DNA of 63,390 bases from an uncultured Clostridia bacterium (GTDB lineage Bacteria; Bacillota; Clostridia; Christensenellales; UBA1242). Numbering within the stretch: position 1 is the first letter of the stretch; every line of letters starts with the position of its first letter. Positions 55,101 through 63,146 of the stretch are shown in pieces. Both the position numbers and the translations under genes were made by a program. Location: positions 1 to 63,390 of the forward strand of contig CALWTS010000030.1 in NCBI GenBank assembly GCA_944384535.1, in the 5' to 3' direction. The notes beneath the pieces are model-generated. The model was not told the DNA's origin. It saw nothing but the letters and a program-made list of their open reading frames with translations, and searched no databases.

Positions 55101-55364
55101 TTACTCCTTCATATCACTAAATTGAATTTTTGTTATTTTGTTTTTATCAATACACCAACACATTGCAGAAACAAATCCCAATTGTAAATTTTTATTAATT
55201 CCCATAAAATTAGTACAATTATCTTTGTAAGGATTAATTTCATCTCCATTAATCCATTTACAACCATTTTGCTTAGCTAAAAATAAAAATTTCTTTTTGT
55301 CGGTTTTGTTAATACAAAACCACGCATGTTCATGTGATTGCAAAAAACTTTTAAAATTTATCAT
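55101..55364 (-). CDS. Unknown 87-aa protein, first gene of the SAM-riboswitch operon
   Basis: Not recognised. Basic N-terminus, Cys/Trp-rich middle and C-terminus (CKWINGDEINPYKDNC, FVSAMCWCIDKN). Six Cys in 87 residues would allow metal or cluster binding. AAGGAG stands before the ATG at 55364, and its last codons overlap the metK ribosome site (GAAGGAG-TAA), so it is translated in step with metK. It is the gene nearest the riboswitch and must be regulated by SAM. Perhaps a phage-like or methionine-related accessory. Confidence 0.7.
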   Translation of the reverse strand: MINFKSFLQSHEHAWFCINKTDKKKFLFLAKQNGCKWINGDEINPYKDNCTNFMGINKNLQLGFVSAMCWCIDKNKITKIQFSDMKE

Positions 55365-55399
55365 ATTTTTTCTCCTTCATATATCCAAAAAGAGAAATG

Positions 55400-55532
55400 A
55401 AAAAAGCCCATCGTTTCGATGAGCTTTGATACACAAATTATCACTCCCATCGAATCTGCCTTTAGCACCTTGACTACATATGTCAGGTTGCTGTGTGGTC
55501 ATTGGGGCAGTCCCTTACACACTCTTAATGGA
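55400..55532 (-). promoter_or_regulatory. SAM-I (S-box) riboswitch
   Basis: Aptamer 55446-55532. Read on the minus strand it has AAGAGTGTGTAAGGGACTGC, CCCAATGACCAC and ACACAGCAACCTG, matching the S-box core (AGAG, GAGGGA-TGGCCC-like, GCAACC). P1 pairs TCCATT with GATGGG. The expression platform is a terminator at 55400-55427 with stem AAAGC/GCTTT and CATCG/CGATG. The P1 3' strand (CGATGGG) can instead pair with the 5' arm of the terminator (CTCATCG), giving an antiterminator. High SAM should therefore stop transcription of the small gene and metK. Confidence 0.9.
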
Positions 55533-55539
55533 TATAGAT

Positions 55540-55568
55540 ATTATATTCATTTAAACTATTTATGTCAA
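55540..55568 (-). promoter_or_regulatory. Consensus SigA promoter of the riboswitch operon
   Basis: TTGACA (55563-55568), 17-bp spacer, TATAAT (55540-55545): perfect match, just upstream of the SAM-I aptamer. Confidence 0.88.
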
Positions 55569-55575
55569 CTATATA

Positions 55576-56412
55576 TCAATCTTTTAATTCATACCAACTT
55601 TTTATATGATGAATTGCTATTCCAAAATTATAATTTGTTATTTGTTTTAAGCGGTCTAATTCTTGATACATAAAATTCTTTCCTTCTTCAAAAAAAGTAA
55701 TATAATTATCTTCCAATTTCTGAGTTTCTACACCTAAATTAATTTGTTTATTAACACTTGCAGCATATTTGATTTCATCTTCAGCACATTTAAAAATTTC
55801 ATTATATGAATCTCTGTAACTCATTAATGTTACTCTATCACAATTATCTATAATAAATTCATAAACCGGTTTTTTAATATTTTTAATAAAAACTTCATCA
55901 TGCATCCAAACAGGAATATCGTATTCAATCCATATTTGAGAAAATTGATTTCTTATGTATATAACTAATTCTACAAATTTTGTTAATAACTCTAATTTTC
56001 TATTTTCAAAATCATCAAACTGATGAGGTTCTATATCTAAATGTAAACCAACAAATTTATTTTCATAATTATTCTGGTATTCTAGAAATTGCTTAATCTT
56101 ATTTTCTAATTGTTCATAATTTTCTATCCACTCACATTCTCCTATAAGCCAATAAACTTTTATGCTTTTTGAATTAGCCTTAGCTATAAATTCATTTGTT
56201 TTCTCATTTAAACTAGAAGAATAATAATATATTTCGTTAACATTATTATTATATGCAAAATCAAAATAAGAATCATCTAATCGATTATCCCACCACCAAA
56301 CCGCAAAAACTCTGTTTTGTTGTTTTGGAACTAATATAAAAATAATACTAACTCCCGTCAATAGAACTAAAATTAATGTAATAAATATAATTAAAGTTTT
56401 TTCTTTTTTCAT
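55576..56412 (-). CDS. Membrane-anchored TIM-barrel glycosidase-like protein
   Basis: 278 aa from ATG 56412: a basic start, one membrane anchor (about 6-27) and an extracellular domain. FVGLHLDIEPHQFDDF and VTLMSYRDSYNE resemble strands 4 and 6 of GH18-like barrels; the DxDxE motif is reduced to HLDIEP, where Glu could be catalytic. FAVWWWDNRLDD near the start of the barrel is distinctive. No ribosome site is seen; the -10 box ends 6 nt from the ATG, so the mRNA should be leaderless. A further open frame to 56511 is not used. Activity uncertain. Confidence 0.7.
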   Translation of the reverse strand: MKKEKTLIIFITLILVLLTGVSIIFILVPKQQNRVFAVWWWDNRLDDSYFDFAYNNNVNEIYYYSSSLNEKTNEFIAKANSKSIKVYWLIGECEWIENYEQLENKIKQFLEYQNNYENKFVGLHLDIEPHQFDDFENRKLELLTKFVELVIYIRNQFSQIWIEYDIPVWMHDEVFIKNIKKPVYEFIIDNCDRVTLMSYRDSYNEIFKCAEDEIKYAASVNKQINLGVETQKLEDNYITFFEEGKNFMYQELDRLKQITNYNFGIAIHHIKSWYELKD

Positions 56413-56418
56413 AGAATC

Positions 56419-56447
56419 ATTATATATTATATAAAAAATAAAATCAA
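56419..56447 (-). promoter_or_regulatory. Promoter of the glycosidase-like gene, predicted leaderless
   Basis: TTGATT (56442-56447), 17-bp spacer, TATAAT (56419-56424), with ATG 6 nt downstream. Confidence 0.7.
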
Positions 56448-56569
56448 AACTTTGTTTTACCTTTTGTAAAAATAAAAATACCAAAGTAAAAAATAATTGA
56501 TAATTACACAAGATTTTATTTTAACAGTTAATTTAATATATCATGAAAAAAATAGATAAAATAAAAACT

Positions 56570-56598
56570 AAAAAAGAACATTTTATCAATGTTCTTAT
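56570..56598 (-). terminator. Terminator of the 56595 gene
   Basis: GAACATT / AATGTTC stem with a T-run on the minus strand, overlapping the stop codon. Confidence 0.82.
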
Positions 56599-57560
56599 TC
56601 GCTTTCATTCTCTTCACTTAAATAATTTTCACTTTCTCTTATTAAGTCATACTCCTGGTTCATGATAATAGCATTTGGAAACAATTTTGCAAGTTCATCA
56701 ATTGGCATAACTTTTTCTGAAAATTTTGTAACATCTCCTTTAATCATAACACCTATAATTAATTCTGGAGGTAATCCAAAAGGAATTGCAGACCATGTGG
56801 GATATGCTTTATACATATTTCTTCCTCCTGGAGAAAAAGGTTCCACTATTTTTTCTAAAAATTTTATTACAAGCGGAGAATAACCATCTAAAGATTCCCC
56901 TTCTGCTTTTTTTCTCTCAAATTCAAAATAATCCAAACCAACTAATTCCTTAAAAAAAGGATTATTTTCGTCAAAATAGAATTGAATAGAAACACTATTA
57001 TCTCCACGTTTTCTCAACTCAGGATTTTGTTTTGTTAATCTGTCTAAAAAAGCACAAAAAAACCCCTCATTTTCTGATTCAAAGATACCAAAACATTCGC
57101 TACACAAAACCCCTGTAGAAGATATGGATTTTAACATATCTCTACAAACATTTCCCTCATCAACATTTTCTGTTGATAAATTAAAAGAACGTAAACTATG
57201 AAAAGGTGTTCCTTGTGGAGTTATTACTTTACCATTATTAATTTCAAAATGTGATGGCTTTGTCTTTTCAACTTCTTTACAAAGGGCAATCCATCTGTCT
57301 TCCAAAATTTTTATTAATTTATACTCATCTTTTGTTGAATAGAATTTTCCTATTTTTGTGGTTTCTTTTGAAAGTTTTTCATACCTATCTCTTAAATAGT
57401 TTAAATATTCTTTCTCATCATTAAAAAGATCAGATGGATAAACAAGATTTCTTTCAAAAGGTTTTTTAATGTATTTTTTATCTATTACTTCAAAATTACA
57501 ATTGTTAATTCCCCAAATTTTTACATTTTTTTGTTTTTGTAGCTCTTTAATGAAATCCAT
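56595..57560 (-). CDS. Unknown 321-aa protein
   Basis: Not recognised. Soluble. It contains ITPQGTPFHSLRSFN and a C-terminal segment, PTWSAIPFGLPPELIIGVMI followed by ELAKLFPNAIIMNQEYDLI, that looks like a conserved enzymatic or binding core. The C-terminus is Glu-rich. GAGG precedes the ATG, followed by an AT-rich 10-nt gap. Single gene with its own terminator. Confidence 0.7.
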   Translation of the reverse strand: MDFIKELQKQKNVKIWGINNCNFEVIDKKYIKKPFERNLVYPSDLFNDEKEYLNYLRDRYEKLSKETTKIGKFYSTKDEYKLIKILEDRWIALCKEVEKTKPSHFEINNGKVITPQGTPFHSLRSFNLSTENVDEGNVCRDMLKSISSTGVLCSECFGIFESENEGFFCAFLDRLTKQNPELRKRGDNSVSIQFYFDENNPFFKELVGLDYFEFERKKAEGESLDGYSPLVIKFLEKIVEPFSPGGRNMYKAYPTWSAIPFGLPPELIIGVMIKGDVTKFSEKVMPIDELAKLFPNAIIMNQEYDLIRESENYLSEENESE

Positions 57561-57732
57561 TTTATTCTACCTCAAAATTAATTTTAAACAATAATTTTTA
57601 TTGATTTTAAAACATAGATAACCAACACATATTTTATGTTATATTTTGTTTGTTTAATGTAGTTTATTTAATATCAAATAAGCTATATTAAAACTTTAAT
57701 TTTGAAAATTTTCAAAATATATCTATTTATTA

Positions 57733-57930
57733 TTATCGTTCCATCTCATCATCATCTTTTCTTTCAGTAGATCCAGAACATCCTCCTTCATCATCATCAA
57801 GATTTCTTAATATATTCTTTTTAGCTTTTTTTATATCTTCCTCCGTAAACTTATTCTCCTTAAGGATTTTATAATATTCATCTAATAATTTACTGTCTAA
57901 TTTACCTTTGTTTTTTTTCATTTTAATCAT
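57733..57930 (-). CDS. Unknown 65-aa acidic protein with C-terminal Cys
   Basis: No family recognised. A helical charged N-terminal part (SKLLDEYYKILKENKFTEED) is followed by an acidic, low-complexity tail LDDDEGGCSGSTERKDDDEM with one Cys. The layout recalls a precursor peptide, but no modification enzyme is encoded nearby. AGGAGG lies close to the ATG at 57930, spacing about 2; the ATG at 57921 is an alternative. Confidence 0.5.
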   Translation of the reverse strand: MIKMKKNKGKLDSKLLDEYYKILKENKFTEEDIKKAKKNILRNLDDDEGGCSGSTERKDDDEMER

Positions 57931-57983
57931 ATCCTCCTGTTTTGATTATAATACTTACAAAGTTAAAAGTCAAGATTGTATAA

Positions 57984-58793
57984 CTAAAAAACATTTACTA
58001 ATTTTTTAAAAAATTTTGAAAATTGATTTAAATTTTTCCCTAATTTTATATAATCTTCATTTGAACAATTATATAAATATTCTTCTTCAGGAAGTTCTTT
58101 AAAAAATTTTATTATTAATTCTTTACTTTGTTTTTGTGTTAAAACAATATTTTTTAACGAATATAATCTTATTATTGCTTCTTTTAAGGCATTTTTAATC
58201 TTTTTATCTCTCTGTTCAAACAATTCTCTTAAAATATAGTGATAACTATCTAAAGATTCTTTTCCTCTTTTAGTAAGTTTTATTATTGATGAATAAACTT
58301 TTGGAGGAGGATCAAAATTTTCAGGACTAATTTCTGTAATTACATCAACATAAAAAAAACAATTTGTAATGAGTGCAGATTTAATTATATTATTATTTTT
58401 GCAAGCTTGTGCGAATCTTTTACCGACAATTAATGTTGCACAATCAAAATCCAAATTTATAATTTTTTCAATAAAAGGTTCAGTAATTTGATATGGTAAA
58501 CTTGAAACAATTTTATTAAAAATTAAATTATCTTTATTTTCTAAATAGTTTTCAAAAATAAAATTAACATTTTTCAACTTTTCTTTTAAGAGATATTCCT
58601 TATTTCTTTTATCAACTTCAAATGAAATAACCTTATTTGCAAATTTACTTAAGATTTTCGTCAATCTTCCATCTCCTGCACCTATCTCTAAAACTATATC
58701 ACTTTTATTAATGTCAGCAGATGAAATTAAAGTGTAAAAATATTCATAATTTGTCAAAAAATGTTGTCCATAATTTATTAAATTTTTTTTCAT
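57984..58793 (-). CDS. rsmA: rRNA adenine dimethyltransferase, RsmA/KsgA-like
   Basis: 269 aa. The Rossmann methyltransferase starts with NYGQHFLTN and EIGAGDGRLTKIL (SAM loop), and the adenine site is SLPYQITEPF in place of NLPY. FDPPPKVYSSIIKL is the C-terminal motif. The family dimethylates A1518/A1519 of 16S rRNA; divergent motif IV and its shorter C-terminal part could make it an Erm-like paralogue. GAGGAG precedes the ATG at 58793. Confidence 0.82.
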   Translation of the reverse strand: MKKNLINYGQHFLTNYEYFYTLISSADINKSDIVLEIGAGDGRLTKILSKFANKVISFEVDKRNKEYLLKEKLKNVNFIFENYLENKDNLIFNKIVSSLPYQITEPFIEKIINLDFDCATLIVGKRFAQACKNNNIIKSALITNCFFYVDVITEISPENFDPPPKVYSSIIKLTKRGKESLDSYHYILRELFEQRDKKIKNALKEAIIRLYSLKNIVLTQKQSKELIIKFFKELPEEEYLYNCSNEDYIKLGKNLNQFSKFFKKLVNVF

Positions 58794-58947
58794 CACTCCT
58801 CACTAACTTTAATATTTCATAATTAAACTTTGTTAATATAAATTTTTACTATATTTTAATAATTTTAACTATAAAATACAAGCAAATTTATACAGTAAAT
58901 TAAAACTTATTAAAGTAGCAAATATTTAAAATCATAAAACATTATTA

Positions 58948-58975
58948 TTGACATTATATTTTTTTTATATAAAAT
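58948..58975 (+). promoter_or_regulatory. Promoter of the 58995 hydrolase
   Basis: TTGACA (58948-58953), 16-bp spacer, TAAAAT (58970-58975). Confidence 0.65.
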
Positions 58976-58994
58976 AATCGAATGGAGGTTTGTT

Positions 58995-59546
58995 ATGAAT
59001 TGTTTTATATTACATGGAATGAGTTCATATTTAGAACAAGGTATAGGATTAGGACTAATTCCAAGGTTAAAAAATTTAGGATTAAATTTAATCATTCCAC
59101 ATTTTACATTAAAAGAAAAAATTACTTTTGATAATTGGGAAAATAGCACAATAAAATATAAAAATGAATTTACAAATTCAATTGTTATTTGCCATAGTTT
59201 ATCCTCATTATTTATAATCAAATTTCTTCATAAACATAATTTAAAATGTAAATGTTTAATAACAATAGGAGGAGGATTTTCGGATAAAATAGATAATTCT
59301 AAATTTTATTATTTAAAAGATTTTATTCCATCAAATGAAGATTTTAAATATATAAGAACCAAAATAAATTATAGATACTCTTTTTATAGTAATGATGATG
59401 ATATTTTCACTCAAAAACAATTAAAAGAATATGTTAATATGTTATCTTCAAAATCTATTTTAAAAGAAAATTGCGGACATTTTGGTATAAAAAGCGGAGT
59501 TAAGGATATTCCAGAAATAGAAGAAATAATTACTTCTATAATTTAA
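58995..59546 (+). CDS. RBBP9/YdeN-type alpha/beta hydrolase
   Basis: 183 aa. NCFILHGMSSYLEQG start, elbow VICHSLSSLFII (CHSLS in place of GHSxG), Asp/Glu region FYSNDDDIFT and His in NCGHFGIKSG: the same set as the hydrolase at 19644-20201, with the elbow Gly replaced by Cys. AATGGAGG precedes the ATG. Third RBBP9-like domain in this window. Single-gene unit; substrate unknown. Confidence 0.82.
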   Translation: MNCFILHGMSSYLEQGIGLGLIPRLKNLGLNLIIPHFTLKEKITFDNWENSTIKYKNEFTNSIVICHSLSSLFIIKFLHKHNLKCKCLITIGGGFSDKIDNSKFYYLKDFIPSNEDFKYIRTKINYRYSFYSNDDDIFTQKQLKEYVNMLSSKSILKENCGHFGIKSGVKDIPEIEEIITSII

Positions 59547-59607
59547 ATATAAACAATGTTACGTGATAGCTTTCTTTTTAGCATATGTTGTAATTTTATT
59601 ATTATAA

Positions 59608-60505
59608 TTATAAATAAACTTTATTTACAATAAATTTTACTAATTCTGCAGCTTGATTTACACCAGTAATCTTTTCATAATCTTCAATACCATTTGGATT
59701 TGCATTAACTTCACAAACAAGTGGTTTTTTATTTAAAGTATCAAAAAAATCGACTGCACAATAATCTAAATCTAAAATTTTTACAATCTTTTCTGCAATT
59801 TTAACTTGTTCTTCAGTCGCAACAAATTCATCTTAATTGTCTTTTCCAAATTTATTATCTTTAAAATTAACGGTATCTTTTCTCAAAACTGAATAAATTA
59901 CTTTTTCTCCAACAACAACTAAACGTATATTATTTCCAATATTATCATAAATAAATTCTTGAAAGATGTAAGCATTTTGACCTTGTTCTTTTAAAAGTTG
60001 ATTTAAGTCATTTCTAGATTTAATTGTCTTAACACCTCTTCCACCATACCCAAAAGTAGGTTTTGCCACAAAAGGATATTTTATTCCCTTTTCAATTCTA
60101 TCAACAAACATGTTTCCTCTAACATAATCATCAATTTGTAAACCATCAAAATCAGTATTTCCAGATAAGGTCTTTGTAAAGGAATATTATGTGAAAATAA
60201 TTTTACATAAGTTAAAAATTTGTCATCTGACATTACCATAGAAGAATATTTATTAAAGCAAGGTTTATTTTGTAATTCAAATAGAGAGGAAATATTTTGA
60301 TCTTTAACTAATTGTATACAAAAATCATATTGTGTTATATCTAAATTAACATTTTTATTATTAATACATATCACATATTTATCTATTTTCAAAAAATCTA
60401 ATTGAATATTTTTTTAAAAAAATTTTTAAATATAGGATATGCTTTTGTTGTCTGCCAATTTCTAAAACCAATCAACAATCCCTTGTTTGTAAATTTATCT
60501 TTCAT
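59608..60505 (-). pseudogene. RimK-like ATP-grasp ligase pseudogene, three lesions
   Basis: Joining frames restores about 298 codons from ATG 60505 (AAAGGGG upstream) to the stop at 59608. The parts are MKDKFTNKGLLIGFRNWQTT, then IDKYVICINNKN..., the hinge IPLxKTLSGNTDFDGLQIDD, the ATP loop KPTFGYGGRGVKTI, FQEFI and CEVNANPNGIEDYEKITG. Lesions: a frameshift in the A-rich stretch near 60410, a 1-nt loss near 60182 (expected CCA-AAG), and an in-frame TAA at about 59834-59836. RimK-like enzymes add amino acids via acyl phosphate. It probably acted with the downstream GGCT-C26 protein. Confidence 0.85.
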
Positions 60506-61053
60506 TTTAACCCCTTTACTTTGTTGTTTTATAATTTAATTAAAATCTTTTTCAATATTTAAAAAATTAAAAACAATGATGTATAAATTTTTTAATATTA
60601 ATCAAAAGTTTTTATTATTTTAATTAAATTTTATACATGTTTTTTATATTTTTAAATTTTTTTACATTTAATTAAAATTTTGTAACAATTATGAATTTAG
60701 TAATTTTTTTCAGTGTTTACGTCTAATTTATTTTTTCATTTTAGTCATTTTATTTTTAAAATCTTTTTTAAAAATTTTTTCATTTTTTTTTCGAACCTAA
60801 TTACTTTAAAAAACTTTTCAACATCTTTGCAGTAATATAACTGATCCTATATAAAACCATTCACTCCAACCATCTATAAATATGAAAAACATATTCATCT
60901 GAAGAAATAGACTTAGATTTGTCACCATCAATTTGTAAATTTTTAACATCTCAATATCAATAATTTACATTCTCATAAAATATATGACAATTTAATTTTA
61001 TTTAAAAATTATAATGATATCCTAGTATATTTTTGTTTAAATTTTGAATCAAT
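60506..61053. other. AT-rich gap with a decayed coding fragment
   Basis: No intact gene in 548 nt. The half nearest the pseudogene (60506-60780) is A/T-run sequence with nothing recognisable. On the minus strand about 60850-60985 reads DVKNLQIDGDKSKSISSDEY and then HIYRWLE before a TGA, with a shifted frame giving EWFYIGSVILL. TGA replaces Trp-like positions several times, so this looks like a gene in decay. No family recognised. Confidence 0.4.
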
Positions 61054-62058
61054 TTATAATAGAGTTTTAAATAGTTCAAATACATTCTTCCCATTGGTAT
61101 TTAAAATTCTTTCAGGATGCCATTGAACGCCCATGACTTTATTGTTTTTATGCATAAAAGCCTCAACAATTCCATCATAAGTAACTCCAAACACATTTAA
61201 ATTATCACCTAATTTGTCCACGCATTGATGATGATTAGAGTTAACTATAAATGATTCACCAAAATAGCTCGTAAAAAGTTGATCTTTTGATTTAATAAAG
61301 TGTTCTGTGTCTTTATGATTAGGAATATCTTGCTTTAAAGTACCTCCAAAATAAACATTTAAATATTGAAAACCTAAACAAATTCCTAAAATAGCTTTAT
61401 CATGCTTTATGAAATCACCAATAATTTTAAAAACTGTTTTATCCCGTTCATAATTAATTTTTTTACATGAAATATTTTCCTGCCCATACCAAGAAGGATC
61501 AATATCTCCATCACCGGGAATTAATAGCCCATCAAAATCATCTATATTCTCGCAGTTTAGACCATATTTAACATTAATTCCGACCGAATTTAAACCATCA
61601 ATATAATTTGTAGGAATTTTATCTGATATTATAAAAACGCTTTTGAGAGGAATATGAGAAATTGCTTCGTCCAAATATTTCTTATTAAATTTAAAATCAT
61701 TATAACCAATCAAAAGTTTTTGATAATATTGTTTATTTGGATACTTGTACTTTTGACCATTAATTAAATATACAAGCGCTTTTTGAGGTTTTCCATCAAT
61801 CTCGATTGTTACATATTCTTTTCTGTACAATGTTGGAAAATCCTCAATTTTATCTAACTCTTTTTCAGCGTCTTCGTCAATTTGCCAAATACCAACAGGC
61901 ACTTCTCCACCTTTAAATTTTTCTATTGTAATATATTTTTTAAATGCAATTTGCCAATCTTTTAAAAGACTTTGTCCAACCAAAATACAGTGTGGGCATT
62001 TTTCTTTCATTCTTAATAAGTCTAAATTTCGTCCATAAGCCAGACAAAATTTTTTCAT
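61054..62058 (-). CDS. Gamma-glutamylcyclotransferase-like / peptidase C26 fusion
   Basis: 334 aa with two domains. Residues 1-130 are GGCT/AIG2-like: FCLAYGRNLDLLRMKEKCP (the YGxN core), VPVGIWQIDEDAEKELDKIE with the Glu position, then YRKEYVTI. Residues about 140-334 are a class I glutamine-amidotransferase-like C26 domain (PuuD, gamma-glutamyl-GABA hydrolase type): LLIPGDGDIDPSWYG, nucleophile GICLGFQYLN, then HHQCVDKLG and GVQWHPERI. Both domains act on gamma-glutamyl bonds. AAGGAG is placed before the ATG. The RimK-like pseudogene upstream or downstream would have made such bonds. Confidence 0.85.
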   Translation of the reverse strand: MKKFCLAYGRNLDLLRMKEKCPHCILVGQSLLKDWQIAFKKYITIEKFKGGEVPVGIWQIDEDAEKELDKIEDFPTLYRKEYVTIEIDGKPQKALVYLINGQKYKYPNKQYYQKLLIGYNDFKFNKKYLDEAISHIPLKSVFIISDKIPTNYIDGLNSVGINVKYGLNCENIDDFDGLLIPGDGDIDPSWYGQENISCKKINYERDKTVFKIIGDFIKHDKAILGICLGFQYLNVYFGGTLKQDIPNHKDTEHFIKSKDQLFTSYFGESFIVNSNHHQCVDKLGDNLNVFGVTYDGIVEAFMHKNNKVMGVQWHPERILNTNGKNVFELFKTLL

Positions 62059-62202
62059 ATGTAAGCTCCTTTTGATATTTTACATACTTAATCTTAACAA
62101 ACAGTATTATACAATTCAAACACGATAAAATTCAACACAAAACACTCCATTTGCAAAAATCTTAAATTTTTCTTGTAAAAGTTAGTATTTAATTTAATAA
62201 AC

Positions 62203-62667
62203 TTATGATTTTTTATTATAATTAAATATTACTGGTGAACACGAAATAATTCCTAAAAATGGCATATTTTCACTTGGTTCTAGTCCTAAATTCCAATCAA
62301 GAAATCCCGCAATATTAACACCAGATGTCACACAAATAATACTATCTTCATCATTATATTTATTAACGATATCTTTAATACCTGCAATAACTCTCTTTTG
62401 CAAATCAACCCACGTTTCTTTGTTTTCTTTACTAACAAATTCATTAAATCTATCTTCTTCAATAATGGGTACATTAAGAGATTTGTTAATTATTCTTGCT
62501 GTTTCTATACATCTAAAATAAGGAGATGTATAAATCGCTTTTACATTAGGTATATGTTTTATAAATTGTCCAACAAGTTCGGCATCCTTTTTCCCTAGAT
62601 CAGTTATATCATCTTTTTGACTTCCTGTATAAATTCTTTGTGCATGGTGGCAATAAACTATATTCAT
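62203..62667 (-). CDS. Histidine-phosphatase-like protein with altered active site
   Basis: 154 aa of the phosphoglycerate-mutase superfamily. IVYCHHAQRIYTG replaces the usual [LI]xRHGE; a His remains at the nucleophile position, but R and G are changed. AIYTSPYFRCIETARII (SPxxRaxeTA) is intact. The second motif is ICVTSGVNIAGFL, where the normal catalytic His of VSHG is Ser. It may be inactive or a binding protein. Its ATG overlaps the Nudix stop (ATGA). Confidence 0.78.
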   Translation of the reverse strand: MNIVYCHHAQRIYTGSQKDDITDLGKKDAELVGQFIKHIPNVKAIYTSPYFRCIETARIINKSLNVPIIEEDRFNEFVSKENKETWVDLQKRVIAGIKDIVNKYNDEDSIICVTSGVNIAGFLDWNLGLEPSENMPFLGIISCSPVIFNYNKKS

Positions 62668-63140
62668 AATATTATATCCTTCGATTTTTTAAATAACTCA
62701 AGTGATCTTTGACTCTGTTTCAAATCTATCAGTTCTTGTAATGTAAACCAAGCCAATTTATCATCGTTTGAAAATTCATCTTTTAAACCTTTTATGTGAA
62801 TATCATTGTCCTTTAATTCAGCCACATATATATATTCAACTCTTTTATTTGGAAATTTAACTCCATTATATTCCCATTCAACTTGATAATATATTTTGGT
62901 CATATATTTTATTTTTAAAACTTCGGCACCAGTTTCTTCTTTAATTTCTCTAAGTATAGCATTTTTAGCTTTTTCGCCAGGTTCCACACTCCCGCCGGCA
63001 TTGTAGGCTCTATTATTTTTGTTAACCAACACCAAAAATTTATCCCCATTTCTAATTATTGCAGAAACTTTTTGTGTTAACTTTCCTTTAACATAGTTAT
63101 CATAATAAAATTTTGATTTTTCTAAAAAATAATTGCTCAT
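62664..63140 (-). CDS. Nudix hydrolase
   Basis: 158 aa. The Nudix box GGSVEPGEKAKNAILREIKE followed by ETGAEV fits GX5EX7REUXEEXGU. It probably hydrolyses a nucleoside diphosphate linked to another group; the loop VEWEYNGVKFPNKRVEYIYV gives specificity. ATG at 63140 is chosen, because the open frame to 63155 runs into the -10 box. No ribosome site; the ATG is 6 nt from TATAAT, so it is probably leaderless. Overlaps the histidine-phosphatase-like gene. Confidence 0.88.
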   Translation of the reverse strand: MSNYFLEKSKFYYDNYVKGKLTQKVSAIIRNGDKFLVLVNKNNRAYNAGGSVEPGEKAKNAILREIKEETGAEVLKIKYMTKIYYQVEWEYNGVKFPNKRVEYIYVAELKDNDIHIKGLKDEFSNDDKLAWFTLQELIDLKQSQRSLELFKKSKDIIL

Positions 63141-63146
63141 GGAAAT

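Noticed and set aside
57640..57720. Inverted repeat TAGTTTATTT / AAATAAGCTA as terminator
   Set aside because: The stem is not followed by a T-run on either strand, so it was not listed as a terminator.
57733..57930. RiPP (modified peptide) cluster
   Set aside because: No LanM, radical-SAM maturase, protease or exporter is encoded nearby; only the precursor-like layout was seen.
60850..60985. TGA read as tryptophan (alternative genetic code)
   Set aside because: Intact genes end with TGA (murA, mraY, rpe) and use TGG for Trp throughout; only a decayed segment shows TGA at Trp-like places.
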